A stretch of DNA of 64,000 nucleotides from NCBI GenBank assembly GCA_963707065.1, contig CAVPPJ010000005.1, forward strand, positions 248,001-312,000, given 5' to 3'. The notes under the pieces were generated by a model. The model did no database searches, was not told the origin of the DNA, and saw nothing but the letters and a program-made list of their open reading frames with translations. The stretch comes from Palsa-506 sp963707065. GTDB lineage: Bacteria; Actinomycetota; Actinomycetes; Streptosporangiales; Streptosporangiaceae. The position numbers and the translations under genes were made by a program. Below, in pieces: positions 8,864 to 18,184 of the stretch (position 1 is the stretch's first letter; each line of letters begins with the position of its first letter).

Positions 8864-10057
8864 GTGGCTAGTCGTCTATTTACCTCCGAGTCTGTTACGG
8901 AAGGCCATCCGGACAAAATGGCCGACCAGATCAGCGACGCCATTCTCGATGGCATGCTCAAGGGCGACCCGCGCAGCCGCGTCGCCGTGGAGACGATGAT
9001 CACCACCGGCATGGTCCACGTCGCCGGCGAGGTAACGACCGCGACTTACGTCGACATCCCCGGGATCATCAGGGAGAAGATCCTCGAGATCGGCTACGAC
9101 TCCTCGGCGAAAGGATTCGACGGGGCCTCCTGCGGGGTTTCGGTGTCCATCGGGTCCCAGTCACCCGACATCGCCCAGGGCGTCCGCGAGGCATTCGAGC
9201 ACCGCGAAGGCGAAGGCACCGACGAGCTTGACCGCCAGGGCGCGGGCGACCAGGGAATGATGTTCGGCTACGCCTGCCGGGAAACCCGCGAGCTCATGCC
9301 GCTCCCGATCATGCTCGCGCACCGCCTCTCCCGGCAGCTGTCGCTGGCCCGCCGCAGCGGCGCGGTGCCGTACATCCGGCCGGACGGCAAGACCCAGGTG
9401 ACCATCGAGTACGCCGGGATCGAGCCGGTGCGGCTGGACACCGTGGTGATCTCCACCCAGCACGCCCCGTCCATCGACCTGACCGAGCTGCTGGCCCCTG
9501 ACGTGCGCGACCATGTGGTGGAGCCGGTCCTGGCCGGGCTGGAGCTGGACACCGCCCATTACCGGCTGCTGGTCAACCCCACCGGCCGGTTCGAGGTCGG
9601 CGGCCCGATGGGCGACGCCGGCCTGACCGGCCGCAAGATCATCATTGACACCTACGGCGGGATGGCCAGGCACGGGGGAGGGGCGTTCTCCGGCAAGGAT
9701 CCCTCCAAGGTGGACCGCAGCGCCGCCTACGCCATGCGGTGGGTGGCCAAGAACGTCGTCGCGGCAGGCCTGGCTGACCGGTGCGAGACGCAGGTCGCCT
9801 ACGCAATCGGCAAGGCAAAGCCGGTCGGCGTCTTCGTCGAGTGCTTCGGCACCGAGCAGGTACCGGTCGAGCGCATCCAGGACGCGGTGCTCCAGGTCTT
9901 TGATCTCCGCCCGGCGGCGATCATCAGGGACCTGGACCTGCTCCGCCCGATCTACTCGCAGACGGCCACCTACGGCCACTTCGGCCGCGAGGAGCCGGAC
10001 TTCTCCTGGGAGCGAACTGACCGCACCGAGGCCCTCAGGTCCGCCGCGGGCCTCTGA
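8864..10057 (+). CDS. metK: S-adenosylmethionine synthetase
   Basis: Forms SAM from methionine and ATP. The product (397 residues) shows the N-terminal FTSESVTEGHPDKMADQISD, the ATP-site signature GAGDQGMMFGYA, and the second signature GGGAFSGKDPSKVDRSAAY. The GTG start follows GGAAAGGGAG with good spacing. A TACACT hexamer at 8822-8827 could be a -10 element for a separate promoter. No SAM-sensing riboswitch is visible in the short leader. Confidence 0.97.
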   Translation: MASRLFTSESVTEGHPDKMADQISDAILDGMLKGDPRSRVAVETMITTGMVHVAGEVTTATYVDIPGIIREKILEIGYDSSAKGFDGASCGVSVSIGSQSPDIAQGVREAFEHREGEGTDELDRQGAGDQGMMFGYACRETRELMPLPIMLAHRLSRQLSLARRSGAVPYIRPDGKTQVTIEYAGIEPVRLDTVVISTQHAPSIDLTELLAPDVRDHVVEPVLAGLELDTAHYRLLVNPTGRFEVGGPMGDAGLTGRKIIIDTYGGMARHGGGAFSGKDPSKVDRSAAYAMRWVAKNVVAAGLADRCETQVAYAIGKAKPVGVFVECFGTEQVPVERIQDAVLQVFDLRPAAIIRDLDLLRPIYSQTATYGHFGREEPDFSWERTDRTEALRSAAGL

Positions 10058-10183
10058 CCGGCTTCACTACGTTTCGTGCCGGGATCGCGGCGCTGCTTCC
10101 AGCGAGAGGGCTGACCTTCCGAGTGGAGCGCGGCGCAGCCTCGGGTTGCCCCGGCTGCCGGACCTCTCTGGTAGGACAGAGCC

Positions 10184-12265
10184 GTGGCAAGTCCAGCACG
10201 GCCGGGCACCGGCACGCGGCCGCGTCGGCCCACCGCGGCCAGGGCCGTCCCGGCCGCGGCCGTCAGCCTGCCCGTCGCGCGGGTGGCCGTTGACGTTCCG
10301 CTGGCGCATCTCGACCGCCCTTTCGACTACCTGATCCCGGAGCGGCTGACACGCGCCGCGGTACCTGGCTGCCGGGTCCGGGTCCGGTTTGCCGGCCGGC
10401 TGACTGGCGGCTACCTGCTCGGACGAGCCGATACCAGCGATCATCAGGGCAGCCTGGCCTTCCTGGAGCGGGTGGTGTCCCCCGAGCCCGTCCTGACCGA
10501 TGAGATCGCGGACCTGGCCCGCGCGGTCGCGGACCGCTACGGCGGAACGCTGGCCGACGTGCTGCGGCTGGCCATCCCGCCGCGCCACGCCCGGACGGAG
10601 GCGGCCGGCCGGGCACAGCGCGACGAGGCGGCGGACGGTCCCGCACCCGATGACACCGCGCCGGCGCCGCGGCCCCCGGACCCGGGCCCGGGCTCGTGGG
10701 CACGCTACCCGGCGGGCGCGTCCTTCCTCGCGGCGCTCGCCGACGGCCGGCCGCCGCGTGCCATCTGGTCTGCCCTGCCCGGCCCGGACTGGCCGGAGGA
10801 GATCGCGCGCGCGGCGGCGACAGCGGCCGCCGCAGGCCGCGGTGCGCTCATCGTCGTTCCTGACGGCCGGGATCTCGACAACGTTGATGCCGCGCTCGCC
10901 GCCCTGCTCGGCAGCGGATCGCACGTCTGCCTGTCGGCGGGCCTCGGTCCGGCCGAGCGGTACCGGCGCTGGCTTACCGTGCTGCGCGGCCGGACGCTCA
11001 TTGTGGCCGGCACCAGGTCAGCGATGTTCGCGCCGGTCACCGACCTGGGCCTGGTCGTGCTGTGGGATGACGGGGACGATCTGCATGCCGAGCCCCGGGC
11101 GCCCTATCCGCATGCCAGAGAGGTTCTCGCGCTCCGGGCGCACCGGCGCGCCGCGGCCGCGCTGATCGGCGGCTTCGCCCGGACCGCGGAGGCCACCCAG
11201 CTGGTCGCCGGCGGCTGGGCGCACGCCCTCGGCGGCGACCGGGCCGCGGTGCGCCGCCGCGCGCCGCTGGTCACCGCGGCCGGGGAGGATACGGAGCTAG
11301 CGCGCGATCAGGCGGCACGCTCGGCCCGGCTGCCCGGGCTCGCGCTGCGCACCGCCCGGGATGCGCTGGCGCGCGGGCCGGTGCTCTTCCAGGTGCCGCG
11401 GGGCGGCTACGTGGTCGCGGTCGCCTGCGAACGGTGCCACGAACGGGCCCAGTGCACCGTGTGCGGCGGCCCGCTGGCCCTGGCGGGGCCGCGGTCGGCC
11501 GCGTTCTGCCGCTGGTGCGCCGCGCCCGCCGCTGGCCGGGCGTGCTCCCGGTGCGGTCACACCGGGCTGCGCGCACTCATTACCGGGTCCGGCCGCACCG
11601 CCGAGGAACTCGGCCGTGCCTTCCCGTCCCTGCCGGTACGGATCTCCGGCCGGGCCGAGGTGATCACCGAGGTGCCGTCCTCGCCGGCCGTCGTCGTCGC
11701 GACGCCGGGTGCCGAGCCGCGGGCCGAGGGCGGTTACGCGGCCGCCATCCTGCTCGACGGCTGGATGCTGCTCGGGCGCGCCAGCCTCCGCGCTGCCGAG
11801 GAAGCCCTGCGCCGCTGGATGAACGCGGCCGCCCTGGTCAGGCCGGGACCCGAGGGCGGCGCCGTGGTACTGGTCGCCGATTCCGGGCTTCCGGCCGTGC
11901 AGGCGCTCATCCGCTGGGACCCGGTGACGCACGCGGAACGGGAACTGGCCGACCGGACGGCGCTCCGGTTCCCGCCCGCTGTCCGGATGGCGGCACTCAC
12001 CGGGCCCGCCTCAGCAGTCCGGGCGGTGCTGGCCGCCGCCGTCCTGCCAGACGGCGCGGACGTGCTCGGGCCGGTGCCTGCCGCAGAAGACTCCGGCCCG
12101 GCCAGCGTCGCGCCGGGCGAGGAACCGGTCAGGGCGCTGATCCGGGTGCCAAGGCCCGGCGGCATGGCGCTGGCCGCCGCCCTGCGGGCCGCGCAGGCAG
12201 TCCGCAGCGCGCGGAAGGACGCCGGCGTCGTGCGATTGCAGCTCGACCCGGCCGAGCTGATCTGA
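10184..12265 (+). CDS. priA: PriA-like primosomal protein with degenerate helicase motifs
   Basis: Replication-restart protein that in most bacteria recognises stalled forks and unwinds DNA. The N-terminal fork-binding domain is present (ARVAVDVPLAHLDRPFDYLIPE), as are the zinc-site cysteines in the middle (CERCHERAQCTVCGG, then CRWC and CSRCGH). The ATPase motifs are gone: where Walker A (GxTGSGKT) should be, the sequence reads ALPGPDWPEE, and the DEEH box is replaced by WDDGDD. This matches actinobacterial PriA proteins thought to lack helicase activity, so a structural role is likely. The position after metK and before def/fmt is conserved. Confidence 0.9.
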   Translation: MASPARPGTGTRPRRPTAARAVPAAAVSLPVARVAVDVPLAHLDRPFDYLIPERLTRAAVPGCRVRVRFAGRLTGGYLLGRADTSDHQGSLAFLERVVSPEPVLTDEIADLARAVADRYGGTLADVLRLAIPPRHARTEAAGRAQRDEAADGPAPDDTAPAPRPPDPGPGSWARYPAGASFLAALADGRPPRAIWSALPGPDWPEEIARAAATAAAAGRGALIVVPDGRDLDNVDAALAALLGSGSHVCLSAGLGPAERYRRWLTVLRGRTLIVAGTRSAMFAPVTDLGLVVLWDDGDDLHAEPRAPYPHAREVLALRAHRRAAAALIGGFARTAEATQLVAGGWAHALGGDRAAVRRRAPLVTAAGEDTELARDQAARSARLPGLALRTARDALARGPVLFQVPRGGYVVAVACERCHERAQCTVCGGPLALAGPRSAAFCRWCAAPAAGRACSRCGHTGLRALITGSGRTAEELGRAFPSLPVRISGRAEVITEVPSSPAVVVATPGAEPRAEGGYAAAILLDGWMLLGRASLRAAEEALRRWMNAAALVRPGPEGGAVVLVADSGLPAVQALIRWDPVTHAERELADRTALRFPPAVRMAALTGPASAVRAVLAAAVLPDGADVLGPVPAAEDSGPASVAPGEEPVRALIRVPRPGGMALAAALRAAQAVRSARKDAGVVRLQLDPAELI

Positions 12266-12312
12266 GGCCGGGCTGATCGGAGTACGGCGCCGGAGGCCGT
12301 AGGGTTGCTTGG

Positions 12313-13653
12313 GTGGCCACCTCACGAAGGACCCCGAATGCGAGGGCCGGCCAGCCGCATCCCGGCCGCGCAGCTGCCGAGGCCGCCCGCGGCATCGGAG
12401 CATCGCAGCGCCAGCGTGACCAGATTCCGCGGCTGCCGCCGGTGCGCCTGGCGCCGCGGGAGGAACTTGCGGCTGCGGCCCGCGTCGCGCCGCTGCTGCG
12501 GGCTGCACGCGACCTAGCGCGCTGGGCAGCCAGCGGCCGCGGCATCGCCGCGGGCAGCGCATTGCCCCCCGACGCTGCCGCTGGTGCGGCCGCTGACCTG
12601 GAACTGACCCCCGGCGAGGTGGACGCGGCCTGGCGGGTGGCCACCGCCACCGGGATGAACCGCCGGCCCGGCGACCCCGGTGAGCTAGCGGTCCGCGCGG
12701 ACGTGCTCGCCTCAGGAGACGCAGAGGAAGTGCTGGCCGCCTGGCACGGCGCGCTTGACGTGATGCTCGGCGCCGAGGACCTGGACGGGCTGGCGACGGC
12801 GCTGTACACGGTCGGCGGGCCGGTCCGGATGGAAGGCCTCTTCGACGCTTATGCGGCAGCGGCCGGCACCGGCCGCAAGCCGGGCGAGCCGCAGCACGAG
12901 GCAGGCCACGATGAGGCGGCGGCGCTGTCCTGGGCGCTGGAGGCGCTCGCCGACCTCGGCGTCGTGGAACTCGGCACCGATGAGTCGGCAGGCGGGCTGA
13001 CCGTCACCTTGTCACCGCTCGGCATCTGGGGCGTGCATCGGAGGCTCCGGTCGCAAGGCTGGCATGTGCCGGTCCTCGGCGGCGGCGGCCGGGACGGCGC
13101 GCCCGGCCTGCTGGCCGCCCTGGCCAGCTGCGACGCGGAGGACGGCGAAGCGGAGATCGCCGCCTGGCTGCGGGCGCGGACCCCGTCCCGGGCCGCGGCC
13201 GAGCTGATCCGGGCGGCCGGCGGCGGCTCCCCGGGGCTGCGGGGGGCTGCATTCGCGGTACTGGACCGGATCGGCAGCGATGCGGTCCCGGCCGTGCGGG
13301 CGGCCATGGACGAGCCCGTGCTGCGCGCGCACGCTGCGGTCTGGCTGCACGAGCACGGCGAGGAGGCTGACCTGGGACCGGAGGACCGGACCTGGCTGCT
13401 CGTCGACCTGGGGGCGGGCCTGCTCGAGGAGGCAGATCCGCGGGACGTGGTAGCCGAATTGCTGCCGGAACTGCCGCCGGACGCCCAGGCTGAGATCGTG
13501 GCCGGCCTCTGGCAGGTCAGCCATCCCGGCGTGACCGACCTGCTGACGGCACTGAGTGATCATCATCCGAATCCGGCCGTTGCCAGAGCCGCCCGCAAGG
13601 CCGCGTTCAAGGCCAGGTCGCCATCGGCTGGCGCGGGCCGCCAGCCTTCGTAG
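12313..13653 (+). CDS. Conserved actinobacterial protein of unknown function, HEAT-like C-terminus
   Basis: I do not recognise a named family. The 446-residue product has a disordered, basic first 60 residues, an Ala-rich helical middle with a possible winged-helix-like stretch (LEALADLGVVELGTDESAGGLTVTLSPLGI), and a C-terminal third that looks like HEAT-type helical repeats (AFAVLDRIGSDAVPAVRAAM, then LRAHAAVWLHEHG). It lacks a signal peptide and membrane segments, so it is probably cytoplasmic. It lies 47 nt after priA and 50 nt before def, on the same strand, but no functional link is evident. Confidence 0.75.
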   Translation: MATSRRTPNARAGQPHPGRAAAEAARGIGASQRQRDQIPRLPPVRLAPREELAAAARVAPLLRAARDLARWAASGRGIAAGSALPPDAAAGAAADLELTPGEVDAAWRVATATGMNRRPGDPGELAVRADVLASGDAEEVLAAWHGALDVMLGAEDLDGLATALYTVGGPVRMEGLFDAYAAAAGTGRKPGEPQHEAGHDEAAALSWALEALADLGVVELGTDESAGGLTVTLSPLGIWGVHRRLRSQGWHVPVLGGGGRDGAPGLLAALASCDAEDGEAEIAAWLRARTPSRAAAELIRAAGGGSPGLRGAAFAVLDRIGSDAVPAVRAAMDEPVLRAHAAVWLHEHGEEADLGPEDRTWLLVDLGAGLLEEADPRDVVAELLPELPPDAQAEIVAGLWQVSHPGVTDLLTALSDHHPNPAVARAARKAAFKARSPSAGAGRQPS

Positions 13654-13703
13654 ACTGAGCGGCTAGCGATTCGTAGCTATCGTCCTCCGGAAAGGGAAGT
13701 CTG

Positions 13704-14249
13704 TTGAGCGTCATGCCGATACGCCTGTTCGGCGACCCGGTGCTGCGCACGGCGGCCGAGCCAGTGCGCGACTTCGATGCCGAGCTGCGCAGGCTGGTCA
13801 GGGACCTCACCGAGACCATGCTGGACGCGCCGGGGGTCGGCCTGGCCGCACCGCAGATCGGGGTAGGACTGCGGGTTTTCACCTACTTCGTCGACGACGA
13901 GCTTGGCCACCTGATCAACCCGTCGCTTGACCTGTCCGCGGAGCAGGAAACCGATGATGAGGGCTGCCTGTCCTTTCCCGGTCTCGCCTACCCGACCCAG
14001 CGCGCCCTCGGCGTGGTGGCGACGGGATTCAACATGCATGGCGAGCCGGTCAGGCTGGAGGGCTCCGGGCACCTCGCCCGCTGCGTGCAGCATGAGACCG
14101 ATCATCTCGACGGCGTGCTCTTCATCGACCGGCTCGACGCGGCCCAGCGGAAGCTGGCCATGAAGGAGATCCGCGCCGCGCAGTGGTGGGGAGAGCCCAT
14201 GCCGACGGTGAAGGCCTCGCCGCATCCCATCCGCGGCAAGGCCTACTAG
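13704..14249 (+). CDS. def: Peptide deformylase
   Basis: Metalloenzyme that removes the N-formyl group from new polypeptides. All three family motifs are visible: GVGLAAPQIG, EGCLSFPGL and QHETDHLDGVLF (HExxH-type metal site). The start is probably TTG at 13704, with GGAAAGGGAAG ending 4 nt upstream. An in-frame ATG at 13713 is possible but badly spaced. At 181 residues it is normal. It is paired with fmt 4 nt downstream: formylation and deformylation of initiator Met in one transcript. Confidence 0.96.
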   Translation: MSVMPIRLFGDPVLRTAAEPVRDFDAELRRLVRDLTETMLDAPGVGLAAPQIGVGLRVFTYFVDDELGHLINPSLDLSAEQETDDEGCLSFPGLAYPTQRALGVVATGFNMHGEPVRLEGSGHLARCVQHETDHLDGVLFIDRLDAAQRKLAMKEIRAAQWWGEPMPTVKASPHPIRGKAY

Positions 14250-14253
14250 CCAG

Positions 14254-15194
14254 ATGCGCCTGGTCTTCGCCGGCACCCCCGAGGCAGCCGTCCCCTCGCT
14301 CGCCGCGCTGATGGATTCCGGGCACGAGATCGCCGCCGTGGTCACGCGGCCGGACGCGCCCGCCGGCCGGGCCGGCGGGTCGCCCCGAGCCCGGTCGCGC
14401 AGCACGCCGCATCGGCTGGCCTTGAGGTGCTCAGGCCAGCCAGGCCGCGGGATCCTGACTTCCTGGACCGGCTGCGCCAGATCGCGCCTGACTGCTGCGC
14501 GGTGACCGCCTATGGCGCGCTGATCCCGCAGGCTGCCCTGGACATCCCCGCGCATGGCTGGGTCAACCTGCATTTCTCGCTGCTGCCGGCCTGGCGCGGC
14601 GCCGCGCCGGTGCAGCACGCCATCATGCACGGAGACGACATCACTGGTGCCACCACCTTCCGGCTCGTCGCGGAACTTGACGCCGGCCCGGTGTTCGGGA
14701 TGGTCACCGAGCCGATCCAGCCCGCCGACACGGCCGGCGACCTGCTGGCCAGGCTCGCCCAGTCCGGCGCGGCGCTGCTGGTCGCGACGATGGACGGGAT
14801 CGAATCAGGGCAGCTCACGGCGCGGCCGCAGCCGCCGGACGGGGTAAGCCTGGCGCCCAAGATCACGCCAGAACGCGCGCGAGTCGACTGGGCACAGCCG
14901 GCCATGGCGATCGACCGCGTGATCCGTGCCTGCACGCCGCAGCCGGGCGCGTGGACCGACCTGGCGGGTACCAGGCTCAAGCTCGGGCCGCTGGCGAGCG
15001 CTGCCGCGGCAGACGCCGGCCCCCCGCTTGACCCGGGGGAGCTGCGGGTCAGCAGTTCCCGGGTCATCGTCGGCACCGGATCCCGGCCAGTCGAACTCGG
15101 TGACGTGCAGCCGGACGGCAAGCGGCGCATGCACGCCGCCGACTGGGCCAGAGGGCTGCGCGGGCTCTCGCCGGCCGGGGCCAGGCTGGCATGA
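14254..15194 (+). pseudogene. fmt: Methionyl-tRNA formyltransferase, split by a frameshift
   Basis: Formylates initiator Met-tRNA using 10-formyl-THF. The first frame gives the typical start MRLVFAGTPEAAVPSL and continues to VVTRPDAPAGR, then reads nonsense to a stop at 14503. The rest of the enzyme resumes in another frame: GRRVAPSPVAQHAA, then YGALIPQAALDIP, HFSLLPAWRGAAPVQ (catalytic region) and the C-terminal domain to 15194. Adding a single G in the CGGGCC run near 14368-14372 restores a 313-residue protein of normal size. The gene is important in nearly all bacteria, so an indel in the sequence is a strong possibility. Confidence 0.9.
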
Positions 15195-16765
15195 CGCCGC
15201 CATCACGCAAGCCTGCCCGGCGCGGGAGCCCGGCCTCCCGCCCTGCCAGCCCGGCCGACCGGGACGCAGCCCGGTCCCGCCGGGCTCCGCAGGACCGGCA
15301 GGCAGCCCGGCCCCGCCCGGCGTCTGCGAATCAGTCCGGCGCCGCCCGGTCCGCTGCGGCGGCCCGGGCCACCGGTTCCCGGCGCCCGACGGCGGACCCG
15401 GCGCGGTCGGCCGCCTTCGACGTCCTGCGGGCCGTGGCCGAGCGTGATGCCTACGCGAACCTGATGCTCCCGTCCGTGCTGAGGGAGCGGCGGCTGGCCG
15501 GCCGGGATGCGGCGCTGGCCACCGAACTCGCCTACGGGACGCTGCGCGGCCAGGGCACCTACGACGCGATCCTGGCCGTCTGCAGCGACCGTGGCCTCGA
15601 TCAGATCGACCTGCCGGTCCGCCAGGTACTCCGCCTCGGCGCGCATCAGCTTCTCGCCACCCGGATCGGCGCCCACGCAGCCGTTGCGACCTCCGTCGAT
15701 CTCGCCAGGGACGTGGCCGGCCACCGCCCGGCCGGGTTCGTCAACGCCGTGCTCCGCAAGGTGGCGACGCGCGACCTTGACTCCTGGATCGAGATCGCCG
15801 CGCCCAGCCGGGCAGCGGATCCGATCGGGTACCTGGCCATCAGGTACAGCCACCCGCGCTGGATCGTGGCCGCGCTGCGTGACGCGCTGGGCGAGGACGC
15901 TGGCGGCGACATGGCCGAGACGGAGGCCGCGCTGGCGGCGGACGGCACCCGGCCCGCCGTGACCCTTTGCGCGACGCCCGGCCTCGCCAGCCAGGAGGAA
16001 CTCCGCACTGCTGGTGCCGGACTGGCCAGGTGGTCCCCGTTCGGCGCATATCTGGCGGAGGGAAACCCGGCCGCCATCGCCGCCGTGGCGCAGGGCCGCG
16101 CGGCGGTGCAGGACGAGGCAAGCCAGCTCGCGGCGCTGGCACTGACGCGGGCGGATGCGCACGGCCGGGACAGCCGGTGGCTGGACCTGTCCGCCGGGCC
16201 GGGCGGCAAGGCGCGGCTGCTGGCCGGGCTGGCGGCCGGGCGGGAAGCGCGCCTGCTCGCCGCGGACGTGCGCCCGCACCGGGCCAGGCTGGTCCGTGCC
16301 GCCACGGCCGGCACCGGCCGGGCCGGGGTCGTGGTGGCCGACGGGACCGTGCCCGCCTGGCCGCGCGGGACGTTCGACCGGGTGCTCGCCGATGTGCCGT
16401 GCTCAGGGCTCGGCGCGCTCCGCCGCCGGCCAGAGGCACGCTGGCGGCGGACGGCGGCGGATGTCGCTGAACTCGGCGCGCTGCAGCGCGGGCTGCTGGC
16501 CGCTGCCCTCGACTCGGCCAGGCCCGGCGGCGTGGTCGCCTACGTCACCTGCTCCCCGCACCTGGCCGAGACTCGCGGCATCGTGGCCGCCGTGCTGGCG
16601 GCACGCGGCGGCGTCGAGGTAATCGACGCGCCCGCGCTGCTCCCTGAGGTGCCCGGCCTGCGCTGCCCGGCTGCTGACGGGCTGTACGCGCAGTTCTGGC
16701 CGCACCGGCACGGCACCGACGGGATCTTCCTTGCGCTCCTCCGGCGGACCGCTCCGATGTCATGA
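15191..16765 (+). CDS. rsmB: 16S rRNA m5C967 methyltransferase (RsmB/Sun family)
   Basis: SAM-dependent methyltransferase acting on helix 31 of 16S rRNA. After a 70-residue basic, disordered extension comes the NusB-like RNA-binding domain (SAAFDVLRAVAERDAYANLM). The methyltransferase domain then starts at WLDLSAGPGGKARLLAGL. Both catalytic cysteine motifs are seen: DVPCSGLGALRRRPEARWRR and TCSPHLAETRG. At 524 residues it is longer than usual because of the N-terminal tail. The start overlaps the fmt stop (ATGA). The final codons lie inside a palindromic repeat array. Confidence 0.94.
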   Translation: MTPPSRKPARRGSPASRPASPADRDAARSRRAPQDRQAARPRPASANQSGAARSAAAARATGSRRPTADPARSAAFDVLRAVAERDAYANLMLPSVLRERRLAGRDAALATELAYGTLRGQGTYDAILAVCSDRGLDQIDLPVRQVLRLGAHQLLATRIGAHAAVATSVDLARDVAGHRPAGFVNAVLRKVATRDLDSWIEIAAPSRAADPIGYLAIRYSHPRWIVAALRDALGEDAGGDMAETEAALAADGTRPAVTLCATPGLASQEELRTAGAGLARWSPFGAYLAEGNPAAIAAVAQGRAAVQDEASQLAALALTRADAHGRDSRWLDLSAGPGGKARLLAGLAAGREARLLAADVRPHRARLVRAATAGTGRAGVVVADGTVPAWPRGTFDRVLADVPCSGLGALRRRPEARWRRTAADVAELGALQRGLLAAALDSARPGGVVAYVTCSPHLAETRGIVAAVLAARGGVEVIDAPALLPEVPGLRCPAADGLYAQFWPHRHGTDGIFLALLRRTAPMS

Positions 16766-16852
16766 CCTCCGATGCCACGACCTCAGTGTCATGACGTCCG
16801 ATGCCACGACCTCAGTGTCATGACGTCCGATGTCATGACCTCCGATGCCATG
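16754..16852. repeat. Array of palindromic GTCATGAC repeats between convergent genes
   Basis: The perfect 8-bp palindrome GTCATGAC occurs at 16759, 16788, 16817 and 16832, spaced 29, 29 and 15 bp. Two copies of a 29-bp unit beginning ATGCCACGACC start at 16772 and 16801. The array includes the rsmB stop codon and lies between the ends of rsmB and the leftward muramidase gene. It has no coding potential of its own. Confidence 0.8.
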
Positions 16853-16957
16853 ACCCGGGACTGCCCTGCCGCCGGGTGGTGACCGCCGGCGGCCGGGACG
16901 CCCGGCGCGCCGGGCGCCGTCCCGTCTGGCACCGGTTACCCCGCGTCGTGCCGGCAG

Positions 16958-18184
16958 TTACCTCTCTCCGTGCAGGCGCACGCGCCCAGTGAGACCCTCA
17001 CCAGCAGCCGACCGCACTGTCCAGGTGAACGAGACTGACCCGGAGGCACCGCCGCGGCCGGTCGCGGTCACCTTCACCCGATGGGTCCCGGGCCGGTCAG
17101 GTGAGCCGGTGAGCCGGCCCCGGGTATGGACGGAGATCCCGGCCGGCAGCCCGCTCGCCGAGAACGACGGCCGTTGGCTCGGCACCGGCTCCGCGCGCTT
17201 CAGCAGCCAGTCGACCGGACGGCCCGCGGTGCCCCGCTGGTGCCCGGGATCGAGCAAGGCGATCACGCCCGGGTTGAGCTGATCAAGGTCGGTGTGCCCG
17301 GGGTCGTTAATCCCGTTCACGGTGCCGGCGCTGGTGTACTGCCAGATAGACCAGTGGCGCCACCCGGCCGGCAATGCGGGGCTTGCCGCGTTCGTGTAGT
17401 CGGGGTCCCACAGCGGGAGCCGCCTGAATCCGGTGCTGCCGCCTGCGCAAGTGCTCCACCACGACGGCGGAGTGTAGATGACCGGAAGCCGGCTGGTCTC
17501 GCGGTGGATCCTGGCGTCGAACGCGGATATCCAGGACACCATGGCCGCCCGGCTGAGGCCGTAGCACTCGTTGGTGTGGTCGCTATTGACGTAAGGGTCA
17601 TATTCGATATCCAGCAAGATCGGCACGGTCCTGCTGTCGGTGCCCAGGTAACGAAGAAGATAGTTCGCCTGTGCCGTCGCACTCCGGCGGCCGCCGTTGC
17701 CATTCGGGATGGCGAACGCGTAGGCGTCCACCGCTAGCCCGGCGGCCTTGGCTTCCGCCAGGTCGTTGAGCGCATACGGGTTCCGGTAGTAGGTTCCCTC
17801 GGTGGCCTTGACCGCGGCGAACTGGACCCCGGCCGCGGCGACATTCGTCCAGCCGATCGCGCCTCCTCCCGGATGCTGGTAGGACGCGACGTCGACTCCC
17901 TGCGCGTCCCCCGCGATGCCCCCGGTGATTGCCGACGACGCCATCTGCCCGGAACGCGTCGGCGCGACGCCCCCCCGGGGGCCCGCGAGCTGGCGCAGCA
18001 ACTGGGGCGAGTGAGTCGCCCCGACGTTTGAGCGGTCCGCCCGCCGCGGCTGCCCGGCCGCCGCCGCCCCGGCCGCCGCCTTGGCGGAACCTGCCGCGGC
18101 CGGCAGGGCAGTCAGCCCCAGCACGCCCAGCGCCGTGGCGGCGGCTAGCGCTGCCGCCCGCCGCGGGGACGCAGTTGCGCGCAT
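16958..18184 (-). CDS. Secreted GH25 muramidase (lysozyme-like) with Ig-like C-terminal domain
   Basis: Probably cleaves peptidoglycan outside the cell. An N-terminal signal peptide is clear: a short basic start (MRATASPRR), then an Ala/Leu-rich core ending near ALPAAAG. The GH25 domain spans roughly residues 95-290, with DVASYQHPGG at its first strand and the acidic pair DIEYDP expected for this family. The final 70 residues (FSASGLPAGISVHTRGRLTG to FTWTVRS) resemble a bacterial putative-Ig domain. The ATG at 18184 follows GAGGAGC. It faces rsmB and has a repeat-containing leader. A remodelling or competition role is inferred. Confidence 0.87.
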   Translation of the reverse strand: MRATASPRRAAALAAATALGVLGLTALPAAAGSAKAAAGAAAAGQPRRADRSNVGATHSPQLLRQLAGPRGGVAPTRSGQMASSAITGGIAGDAQGVDVASYQHPGGGAIGWTNVAAAGVQFAAVKATEGTYYRNPYALNDLAEAKAAGLAVDAYAFAIPNGNGGRRSATAQANYLLRYLGTDSRTVPILLDIEYDPYVNSDHTNECYGLSRAAMVSWISAFDARIHRETSRLPVIYTPPSWWSTCAGGSTGFRRLPLWDPDYTNAASPALPAGWRHWSIWQYTSAGTVNGINDPGHTDLDQLNPGVIALLDPGHQRGTAGRPVDWLLKRAEPVPSQRPSFSASGLPAGISVHTRGRLTGSPDRPGTHRVKVTATGRGGASGSVSFTWTVRSAAGEGLTGRVRLHGER

